Shown here: one piece after another, positions 7,109 to 13,746 of the stretch
Numbering within the stretch: position 1 is the stretch's first letter
How the letters are laid out: every line of letters starts with the position of its first letter
Notes under the pieces: model-generated
Databases searched by the model: none
What the model was told of the DNA's origin: nothing
Seen by the model: the letters and a program-made list of their open reading frames with translations, nothing else
Assembly: GCA_002293475.1 (NCBI GenBank)
Contig: DBDG01000024.1
Location: forward strand, 1-16,629
Reading direction: 5' to 3'
Source of the DNA: Lachnospiraceae bacterium UBA938
Lineage (GTDB): Bacteria > Bacillota > Clostridia > Lachnospirales > Lachnospiraceae
DNA: 16,629 bases
Position numbers and translations under genes: made by a program

Positions 7109-8823
7109 AGCTCAAGGATATGTTTAAGAAGACAAACTATATTGCCGTTGCGGAACCGCGGAAAGAAGACAGTCCGAGCCCGGGGCGCCGGGCGGAGGTT
7201 CATCCCGAAGTCCCGGCCGGACTCCTAAGAAAGTGCAATCACTGCAAGGCGGCGATAATAGCCGAAGAGGCCAAGGCAGCATTTTATACCTGCCCGAAAT
7301 GCCATGGGTATTTCCGGATGGAGGCACGAAAACGGATTGAGATGATTGGGGACGCGGATAGCTTTATGGAATGGGATACGGGACTTTTATCCCCCAATCC
7401 ACTAGGTTTCAGCGGATATGAGGAGAAGCTGCGGCAGACGAAAGAGAAGACCGGACTGGAGGAAGCGATTATTACCGGAAAAGTCCGGATTGCCGGATAT
7501 GAAGCGGTTATCGGCGTCTGTGACGGCCGCTTTATGATGGCCAGCATGGGTCAGGTAGTAGGCGAAAAAATCGCCCGGGCCGTCGAGCGGGCGACAAAAG
7601 CGCAGCTGCCGGTTATCTTGTTTGCCTGTTCCGGCGGCGCTAGGATGCAGGAGGGGATTGTTTCCCTGATGCAGATGGCCAAAACAGCCGCCGCCCTGAA
7701 GCGCCACAGCGACGCCGGCCAGCTCACGGTCACAGTGCTGACTGATCCCACCACCGGCGGCGTGACCGCCAGTTTTGCGATGCTAGGGGATGTCATCCTA
7801 GCCGAGCCTAACGCCTTGATCGGCTTTGCCGGCCCGCGAGTGATTGAACAGACGATCCGCCAGAAACTGCCGAAAGGGTTTCAGAGGGCAGAATTTCTGC
7901 TGGAACATGGTTTTGTGGATAAGATCGTTACCCGCCAGGAGATGAAAGACGTGCTTGCCCGGATCCTGATGCTGCACAGCCGGAAGCAGCTGCCGGTGCC
8001 GGTCAAAACGGCCGGCCGGGGAGATCCGGCCACCAGCCCGGCCATCAGCCCTTGGGAGCGGGTCAGGATGTCCCGGATGAATGACCGTCCGGTCGGGAGC
8101 GACTACATTCCCGCGCTGTTTGACGATTTCCTGGAGTTTCACGGCGACCGCTGTTATCAAGACGACCCGGCGGTGATCGGCGGAACCGCCCTCTTTGAAG
8201 GCTGTCCGGTAACCGTCATCGTGCAGGCCAAGGGCAAGGACACGAAAGAAAATATCAGCCGTAATTTTGCCATGCCGGCGCCGGAAGGGTACCGGAAAGC
8301 GCTGCGGCTGATGAGACAGGCGGAGAAGTTCGGCCGGCCGGTGATCTGCCTGGTAGATACTCCCGGTGCTTTTTGCGGGATTGAGGCCGAAGAACGGGGA
8401 CAGGGCGAAGCGATCGCCCGTAACCTTTTTGAAATGTCAAGCCTGCGGGTGCCGGTTCTGTCCATTGTGATCGGCGAAGGCGGCAGCGGCGGGGCTTTGG
8501 CGATGGCTGTGGCCGATGAAGTATGGATGCTGGAAAATTCCATCTACTCGGTTCTGTCACCGGAAGGCTTTGCTTCGATTCTCTGGAAAGACAGCGGGAG
8601 AGCCGAAGAAGCCGCCGATATCATGAAGCTGACGGCTCCGGATTTAAAAGAATTGGGAATCGTTGAGAAAGTATTTGCCGAACCGGGTCATTTGACTGTC
8701 AGAAATTACGCTGCCGTATGTCGCCGCTTAAGGGGAAGCATCCGGGATTTCCTGCAACAGTACGGGACTTTAGATGCCCAGGAACGGATTGAAAAACGGT
8801 ACCGGCGGTTCCGGAACATGTAA
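7105..8823 (+). CDS. accDA: fused acetyl-CoA carboxylase carboxyltransferase beta/alpha (AccDA)
   Basis: This single 572-residue chain transfers the carboxylate from biotin-AccB to acetyl-CoA, giving malonyl-CoA. Residues 1 to about 290 are AccD-like (beta): a four-cysteine zinc finger (Cys44, Cys47, Cys63, Cys66) and the crotonase-type core with SGGARMQEG and DPTTGGVTASF. Residues from about 315 to 572 are AccA-like (alpha), with FHGDR, VDTPGAFCGIEAEERGQGEA and GEGGSGGALA. A short Pro/Gly-containing linker (about 295-315) joins them with no frameshift. The start is TTG 7105, overlapping accC and preceded by GGAGGAAAG. E. coli encodes the two subunits separately; fused AccDA proteins are known in some Bacillota and other phyla. 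Confidence 0.95.
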   Translation: MKLKDMFKKTNYIAVAEPRKEDSPSPGRRAEVHPEVPAGLLRKCNHCKAAIIAEEAKAAFYTCPKCHGYFRMEARKRIEMIGDADSFMEWDTGLLSPNPLGFSGYEEKLRQTKEKTGLEEAIITGKVRIAGYEAVIGVCDGRFMMASMGQVVGEKIARAVERATKAQLPVILFACSGGARMQEGIVSLMQMAKTAAALKRHSDAGQLTVTVLTDPTTGGVTASFAMLGDVILAEPNALIGFAGPRVIEQTIRQKLPKGFQRAEFLLEHGFVDKIVTRQEMKDVLARILMLHSRKQLPVPVKTAGRGDPATSPAISPWERVRMSRMNDRPVGSDYIPALFDDFLEFHGDRCYQDDPAVIGGTALFEGCPVTVIVQAKGKDTKENISRNFAMPAPEGYRKALRLMRQAEKFGRPVICLVDTPGAFCGIEAEERGQGEAIARNLFEMSSLRVPVLSIVIGEGGSGGALAMAVADEVWMLENSIYSVLSPEGFASILWKDSGRAEEAADIMKLTAPDLKELGIVEKVFAEPGHLTVRNYAAVCRRLRGSIRDFLQQYGTLDAQERIEKRYRRFRNM

Positions 8824-8859
8824 GCTTTATGTAAGAAGCGGATATTTAGGAGGCAGACA

Positions 8860-9306
8860 GTGAGTTCAGACAGGGAAATCAATGATATCTTGGTACATCT
8901 AATCAATGAAATCTGGCGGCTGGAAGAAAAAGCCGTTATCTCGGGGGACTTTACGGACATTACCAATAACGACATGCACATCATCGAGGCCATCGGCTTG
9001 GGGGAAGGCAATAACATGTCGGCAATTGCCAGAAAGCTTAAGATCACTGTCGGTTCCCTCACCACATCGATGAGCAGCCTAGTATTCAAGAAGTATGCCG
9101 TCAGGGAGCGCAGTGAAAAAGATCGCCGGCTGGTCTGTATCCGGCTTACGGAAAAGGGCGAGAAAGCCTTCCTGTGGCACCAGTATTTTCACGAACGGAT
9201 GGTTTCGGCGGCGCTACGGGATTTAAGTGAGCAGGAACAAGGGGTACTGAAACGGGTTCTGGAACAGCTCGTCGTATTTTTCCGCGGATATCAGGGGCCC
9301 CTATAA
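8860..9306 (+). CDS. fabT: MarR-family fatty-acid synthesis repressor (FabT-like)
   Basis: The 148-residue protein is a MarR-type winged-helix dimer regulator. It fits FabT along its length from memory: FTDITNNDMHIIEAIG near residues 30-45, the recognition-helix region with LKITVGSLTTSMSSL, the wing with RSEKDRRLVCIRLTEKG, and C-terminal dimerisation helices. In streptococci FabT represses fab genes when bound to acyl-ACP. Start GTG 8860 follows TAGGAGGCAG. Streptococcal fabT lies at the start of the cluster; here it is last, 36 bases after accDA. A matching operator lies upstream of fabH. Its last few residues (GPL) run into the GH130 remnant, so its native 3' end and terminator may be lost. 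Confidence 0.88.
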   Translation: MSSDREINDILVHLINEIWRLEEKAVISGDFTDITNNDMHIIEAIGLGEGNNMSAIARKLKITVGSLTTSMSSLVFKKYAVRERSEKDRRLVCIRLTEKGEKAFLWHQYFHERMVSAALRDLSEQEQGVLKRVLEQLVVFFRGYQGPL

Positions 9307-9841
9307 CCGCAACGGCGTGCTGTTTCCGCAGAAAATTGCCGGGCGCTATGCGATGTTGAGCCGCCCCAGCGATACGGGACATACTCCTTTTGGAGATATT
9401 TTTTATAGCAGCAGCCCGGATCTGATCTATTGGGGCCGCCACCGTTTCGTGATGGGAGCGGTTGCCGGCAATGCTTCCCCATGGCAGTCCACGAAGGTCG
9501 GCCCCGGCCCGGTACCGATTGCCACCGACGAAGGATGGCTGCTGATCTATCATGGCGTTCTTCAGACTTGTAACGGATTTGTCTATCGGATGGGCTGTGC
9601 GCTGCTGGATCAGGATGAGCCGTGGAAGGTGAAGATGCGTTCACGTAATTATATCTTAGGGCCGGAAGAAGCTTATGAGTGCGTGGGCGATGTCCCCAAC
9701 GTGACATTTCCCTGTGCCGCGCTGGCTGATGCGGACACGGGAAGGATATGTATTTATTATGGCTGCGCCGATACGATTACGGGTATTGCGTTTAGCACGG
9801 TGGATGGGCTTATGGGGCATATGCGGGAGGATGGGATTTGA
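9302..9841 (+). pseudogene. C-terminal remnant of a GH130 beta-mannoside phosphorylase-like gene
   Basis: Reading from 9302 in a frame different from fabT gives YNRNGVLFPQKIAGRYAMLS, then SDTGHTPFGDIFYSSSPDL, GPGPVPIATDEGWLLIYHG and later GRICIYYGCAD. These are hallmarks of the five-bladed beta-propeller GH130 family (phosphorylases of beta-1,4-mannosides and related sugars). Homology starts abruptly at the fabT stop codon. About the first third to half of the family, including the catalytic Asp region, is missing. The C-terminus looks near normal and ends at TGA 9841. The only internal start is GTG 9317 with no good ribosome-binding site. I read it as a non-functional fragment left by a deletion or rearrangement. 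Confidence 0.8.
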
Positions 9842-9993
9842 GGTGCTTTGCCCTGTGGCTTCTCCACCAAAGAGCCGAGCAGTTCGGCGAACTTGGCTTT
9901 GCCAAGAGCCTTTTCCATTGCGGTGATACCCATGACTTTGTGTTCGTATGGATCATAGCCCGCATCGCTGACGGTGGATGGACTCGATTTCAT
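9842..9993 (-). pseudogene. remnant of a phage DUF2800-like gene
   Basis: On the minus strand, 9993 down to about 9842 encodes GYDPYEHKVMGITAMEKALG followed by KAKFAELLGSLVEKPQGKA. This resembles, from memory, the C-terminal part of DUF2800 proteins of Bacillota prophages (a GITAMEKLLG...EKPxGKP pattern). The match stops exactly where the opposite-strand GH130 remnant ends, after which the frame only reads the complement of that remnant. The N-terminal majority of the family is absent. A GGAGG lies before ATG 9993, so a 78-residue peptide could be translated, but nothing suggests function. I treat it as a phage-gene scar. The family assignment is by memory and needs a profile search. Confidence 0.6.
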
Positions 9994-10040
9994 CGTCCTC
10001 CAAAAGGAAGAAAAGTACTTGAATTAAAGATCCTCATATC

Positions 10041-11546
10041 TTAGAACATCATATATTTAAGAAAATAATCTGAAAAAACCGGATTGGATGTCAGCGGAAT
10101 GACTTGGGTACATTCGGCTATCAAGGCGGTTTTTTTGATTAATGCCTTATCTTGCAGGAGCATCGCCGCGCCTTGATGGGCGGCGTTACCTAGACAGCTT
10201 GTTACCGGTAAAAGTTCAGCAGGGATCAGGCCGATCCGGGCAGCATGGTTCAGATCCAGGAAGTGGCCGAAACCGCCGGCTATGTAGAAAGCTTCAATCT
10301 GCGTTTTGTTGATGCCGGCGATTTCGATCAGCGTCTCGATCCCGGCCCGAATCGCGCTTTTGGCCAGCTGGATCTGCCGGACATCTGCACCGGCAATGCC
10401 GATCTTGCCGGTCATTATGACCGGCTTGGGCAGATAGCCGGTTTCATCCATGATACCTAAGTCCAGCATGGCAGCCAGAGCATCCACGATACCGCTGCCA
10501 CAGATGCCGGTGGCGGGAGCGTGGGCGATCGTGCTATAACGGATTTGTCCGTTTTCCGCCCAGACCCGGTCAATGGCCCCGGCCGCTCCATATGTCCCGC
10601 AGGACAGCCCATAGCCCTCAAAGGCGGGTCCGGCGGCGGTCGAAGTGCAGTACAGGTGGCCTCCGTGCATCAGAGCCAGCTCGCCGTTGGTACCAATATC
10701 TGCCAGCAAGGTGGTCTTGCGGTTATCAGCCATGCCGCTGGATAGAATCGCGGTGATCATATCGGCGCCGGCAAAGGCTGACACACATCGCGGGATATGG
10801 ATGACGGCAGAGGAGGCCAGGCCGAGCCCCAAGCAAGCGGCCGGTACCGTTTCGCCGAACCGACAGTCGGCTTCAAAGGGAGCCGTGGCCAGCGGCGCCG
10901 GGTTTTTACCGGTCAGCAGGTAGAGCATGGTAGTATTGCCGGTGATTACGGCTCCGTCGATTGAGTCGGGAGTAATGTTCATTGCTCCGGCCAGACCGCT
11001 GATTATGTCCCGCAGGGTCTCCCTGATGCCTTCGGTAAGCATCGCTAGGCTGCCGTCCATTGCTCTTTCAATCCGGCTGATGACATCCGCCCCTAGCGCC
11101 GTCTGAGGATTGATACAGGCCGCTGCTACAGATACGCCCGCTCCTATTAAAGAGACATGGACCGTTGTGGTTCCGATGTCAACAGCAAGCCCCCATTGTG
11201 AGTAAAAGGGAGATACTGCTACCGGCACGGGGCATGCTTCTAAGAAGCTGGACGCAGCCGGCGGGTTCCCGGCAAGGTATATGGTTATGTCGGCATTGAT
11301 TCGGGTCTGGCAGGCAAGGCAAGGCTCAGCGGAAGTCTCATCGGACAGCCTGACCGTACATTTTTTACAAAGACCTTTTCCACCACAGTCCATCGCAACG
11401 GCAATGCCGTTATCGGCTAACAGATCTGCCAGTAACGTTCCTTTAGAGACAGTGAGTATCTTGACGGGAACCCCGTTATCCATAACCGTAACCGTATTAT
11501 CGGCAGTTCTTTGTTCCCCGCTATCTTTAATAACATCATCTTTCAT
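10041..11546 (-). CDS. RACE-like [2Fe-2S] ferredoxin/ASKHA-domain protein (DUF4445)
   Basis: This 501-residue protein resembles reductive activators of corrinoid enzymes (RamA, AcsV, Orf7 type), which use ATP to reduce inactive Co(II) corrinoid. Residues 18-92 form a plant-type ferredoxin domain with Cys54, Cys60, Cys63 and Cys79 (C-x5-C-x2-C plus CLAC). From about residue 118 the ASKHA ATPase part follows: DIGTTT (123-128), ITGNTTM, LLADIGTNGELAL, GICGSGIVDAL and the adenosine motif YIAGGFGHFLDL. Classic RACE proteins are over 600 residues with a linker and middle domain between these parts; here both are nearly gone. AAGGA lies upstream of ATG 11546. No corrinoid protein or methyltransferase gene is in the window, so the target is unknown. 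Confidence 0.85.
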   Translation of the reverse strand: MKDDVIKDSGEQRTADNTVTVMDNGVPVKILTVSKGTLLADLLADNGIAVAMDCGGKGLCKKCTVRLSDETSAEPCLACQTRINADITIYLAGNPPAASSFLEACPVPVAVSPFYSQWGLAVDIGTTTVHVSLIGAGVSVAAACINPQTALGADVISRIERAMDGSLAMLTEGIRETLRDIISGLAGAMNITPDSIDGAVITGNTTMLYLLTGKNPAPLATAPFEADCRFGETVPAACLGLGLASSAVIHIPRCVSAFAGADMITAILSSGMADNRKTTLLADIGTNGELALMHGGHLYCTSTAAGPAFEGYGLSCGTYGAAGAIDRVWAENGQIRYSTIAHAPATGICGSGIVDALAAMLDLGIMDETGYLPKPVIMTGKIGIAGADVRQIQLAKSAIRAGIETLIEIAGINKTQIEAFYIAGGFGHFLDLNHAARIGLIPAELLPVTSCLGNAAHQGAAMLLQDKALIKKTALIAECTQVIPLTSNPVFSDYFLKYMMF

Positions 11547-11602
11547 ATCTGTACCGGTCCTTATGCTATTCGCTCGTTACTAGCTAATTACGCCTATTAT
11601 TG

Positions 11603-11631
11603 AATATAACACACAGCTTTTGCCAAGACAA
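11603..11631 (-). promoter_or_regulatory. candidate promoter of the RACE-like gene
   Basis: On the minus strand, TTGTCT (11631-11626, four of six matches to TTGACA) is followed after 17 bases by TATATT (11608-11603, five of six matches to TATAAT). It lies about 57 bases upstream of the start codon in the 224-base divergent gap shared with the sigma-factor gene. On the + strand of the same gap there is a TTGACT at 11674-11679, but I find no acceptable -10 partner for it. Confidence 0.45.
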
Positions 11632-11770
11632 GACTCACGGCGTACTCATTTTTTATGGCAGAATTTAAAAAAATTGACTTTTTATGGATGTAAGTTGAAA
11701 AATGGGGAAGAATCCTTATTAAAGAAACATTTTTATCACCACTGATAATAGAAAATAAAGCTAGAAAGCT

Positions 11771-12949
11771 ATGAAAGCGATGGGGAAAATGAGAATAAAA
11801 GCAATGACAGAAACAGATCAAGAAACAAATCAAAAAACAGGAAGCGAGCCCATGCAAAAGAAAAAATCAAAGAGCAGGACCGCCGTCGGGCCGGTCACGG
11901 TGCCCCCAATCATTCCGGAAATAAGACCGGAGATAAAGCCGAAACCGAAAACAGAGCCTAATCAGCCGCAAATTGTTCCCGATCCAGTTCCGTTACCGGA
12001 AATATGGCCGCTTACGGAGCCGGAGATCATACCGGAGACGCCGGCGACAGAACCGGCCATAGAACCGCTTAAACTGTTCGAGGGCGAAAGTGAGGCAGAC
12101 AATCTGGACGCCATGGGCGGAGAGGATTCCGTACGGGCCTATTTGCGGGAAATCAGCTCGATCCCCTTACTGGAAAAGGAAGAGGAACTCAAACTAGCCA
12201 AACGGATTGCCTTGGGCGATGAGACGGCCAAAGAACTGCTGACTAACGCCAACCTGCGGCTGGTCGTGAGCGTCGCCAAGCGTTATGTGTCGGCCGGCAA
12301 TATGAACCTGCTGGACCTGATCCAGGAGGGAAACATTGGCTTGATGAAAGCGGTAGAAAAGTTTGACTACCACAAAGGCTTTAAGTTCAGCACCTATGCC
12401 ATCTGGTGGATCAGACAGGCGATTACCAGAGCTATTGCGGATCAGTCCCGGATTATCAGGATACCGGTGCATATGAAGGATCTGATGAACCGTGTCTCCA
12501 AGGTTAGCCGAGAATTTACCGCCGATACCGGCAGAGAGCCTAGCGTGTCCGAGCTGGCCGGCCTGATGCGGATGCCGGAAGAAAAGATGGAAGAGATTAT
12601 CAAGCTGTACCAGGATACCGTATCGCTTGACGGTCCGATCGGCAAAGAAGAAAACACCTTCCTGATTGATTTTGTGGCTGACGAAAGCATGAAAGATATC
12701 TTTGCCGAGGTTGATTATATGATGCTGGGAGACGAGATAGACAGTATCTTGGAAGGACTGAGTGAAAGAGAACAGCGGATCATCCGGCTGCGCTTCGGTT
12801 TTGTGGACGGGCGTGTCTGGACATTGGAAGAAGTTGGCCGGGAATATCAGGTCACCAGGGAAAGAATCCGACAGATCGAGGTAAAAGCCCTGAACCGACT
12901 CCGGATGAAAAGCGAAACCAAAAAACTGCTGGCCTACTTGATGGGATAA
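11771..12949 (+). CDS. RpoD/SigA-like sigma-70 factor with Pro/Glu-rich N-terminus
   Basis: This 392-residue protein directs RNA polymerase to promoters. From residue 119 it has region 1.2 (DSVRAYLREISSIPLL), region 2 (NLRLVVSVAKRY, FSTYAIWWIRQAITRAIADQ, RIIRIPVHM), region 3 (SVSELAGLMRM) and region 4 (LSEREQRIIRLRFGF, VTRERIRQIEVKALNRLR). Region 2.4 is almost that of primary sigma factors, so a TATAAT-type -10 is expected. Region 4 and the C-terminal tail deviate, and dnaG is not adjacent, so it may be a second, group-2 sigma. The first ~118 residues are low-complexity, with Pro-Glu-Ile repeats replacing a normal region 1.1. The start is uncertain: ATG 11852, preceded by AGGAAG, is a good alternative. 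Confidence 0.9.
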   Translation: MKAMGKMRIKAMTETDQETNQKTGSEPMQKKKSKSRTAVGPVTVPPIIPEIRPEIKPKPKTEPNQPQIVPDPVPLPEIWPLTEPEIIPETPATEPAIEPLKLFEGESEADNLDAMGGEDSVRAYLREISSIPLLEKEEELKLAKRIALGDETAKELLTNANLRLVVSVAKRYVSAGNMNLLDLIQEGNIGLMKAVEKFDYHKGFKFSTYAIWWIRQAITRAIADQSRIIRIPVHMKDLMNRVSKVSREFTADTGREPSVSELAGLMRMPEEKMEEIIKLYQDTVSLDGPIGKEENTFLIDFVADESMKDIFAEVDYMMLGDEIDSILEGLSEREQRIIRLRFGFVDGRVWTLEEVGREYQVTRERIRQIEVKALNRLRMKSETKKLLAYLMG

Positions 12950-12959
12950 GGTTCAAAAT

Positions 12960-13003
12960 GCTATGATCATAGCAGCTAGAATCATAGCAGCTAGAATCAT
13001 AGC
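12960..13003. repeat. 14-bp palindrome with 15-bp direct repeats
   Basis: Bases 12960-12973 are a perfect 14-bp palindrome (GCTATGATCATAGC). The unit ATCATAGCAGCTAGA occurs at 12966-12980 and 12981-12995, with a third partial copy (ATCATAGC) at 12996-13003. The single left arm CTATGAT could therefore pair with any of three right arms. It sits between the sigma-factor and acetyltransferase genes. No T-run follows, so an intrinsic terminator is unlikely. It may be an operator array or a slippage product. Confidence 0.75.
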
Positions 13004-13051
13004 GTACAGAAAATACGGCAAGATAATATCCGTGGCCGCATGGAGGAGAAC

Positions 13052-13582
13052 ATGACCAGTTTACTGATAGAAACACAACGCTTACGGCTGCGGCCGCTGA
13101 AGGAGGATGACGCCGCCGCGGTATTTGCGTGGATGGGAGATGAGCGGGTTGCGAAATATATGCGCTATACTAGGTTTCAGTCCGTGTCGCAGGCTAAAGA
13201 ATGGCTGAAGAGCATAAAATCTCAGGAAAAGTCATTTTTGTTTGGTTTTGAAAGAAAGTCCGACCGGCTTCTGATCGGCAGCGGTGCCGTCGGCTATGTC
13301 GCGGATGAAAACGCTTGGGGCTTAGGCTATAATATCCGTCACGACTGCTGGAATCAAGGTTACACTACGGAAGCGGTAAAGGCAATGATGCAGTTTGTAA
13401 TCGACCGTTTTGACGCCCGATGCTTTTATACCGAGCATGCCCTAGAGAATCCGGCATCCGGCAGGGTCTTGGAAAAATGTGGCCTGTCTTTCAGCCATTA
13501 CGGCGAATATGCCAAAGAAGATCAGAGCCGGAGCTTTCGGGCAGGATTTTACCGTGGGTATGTAGGCACAGATATCAAATAA
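13052..13582 (+). CDS. GNAT-family N-acetyltransferase (RimJ/RimL type)
   Basis: This protein of about 176 residues belongs to the Acetyltransf_3 branch of GNAT enzymes, which transfer acetyl from acetyl-CoA to an amino group. It opens with the typical IETQRLRLRPLKEDDA. The core strand GLGYNIRHDCWNQGYTTEAV holds the acetyl-CoA-binding region, and the C-terminal segment ENPASGRVLEKCGLS is the classic asparagine-containing motif. I chose ATG 13052 because GGAGGAG at 13042-13048 directly precedes it and the family begins just there; ATG 13040 would overlap that site. The substrate cannot be told; RimJ/RimL-like proteins include ribosomal-protein, antibiotic and peptide acetylases. It is preceded by the palindrome/repeat block. 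Confidence 0.88.
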   Translation: MTSLLIETQRLRLRPLKEDDAAAVFAWMGDERVAKYMRYTRFQSVSQAKEWLKSIKSQEKSFLFGFERKSDRLLIGSGAVGYVADENAWGLGYNIRHDCWNQGYTTEAVKAMMQFVIDRFDARCFYTEHALENPASGRVLEKCGLSFSHYGEYAKEDQSRSFRAGFYRGYVGTDIK

Positions 13583-13689
13583 GTATCTATGTCAGTATGA
13601 TCCGGAGTCAATCACAATACATAATTATCCATAATCCTGACCAAAATGACGCAAAAACATACAATACGAAAGAATACGACATTTAATGA

Positions 13690-13717
13690 ACTTTTTTTAC
13701 TTTTCCCGCATAGAGTA
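13690..13717 (+). promoter_or_regulatory. sigma-K-like (mother-cell) promoter of the Cys-rich gene
   Basis: AC at 13690-13691, then 17 bases, then CATAGAGTA at 13709-13717 fits the Bacillus sigma-K consensus (AC, 16-17 bases, CATA-N3-TA). It lies 30 bases before the start codon, with GGAGA at 13736-13740 as ribosome-binding site. No good sigma-A pair is seen: TATAGT at 13716-13721 lacks a -35 box at the right distance. The -35 part of the consensus is short, so chance is possible. The rest of 13583-13689 shows nothing I can assign. Confidence 0.45.
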
Positions 13718-13746
13718 TAGTAAAGATAACCACGCGGAGAAAGTAA

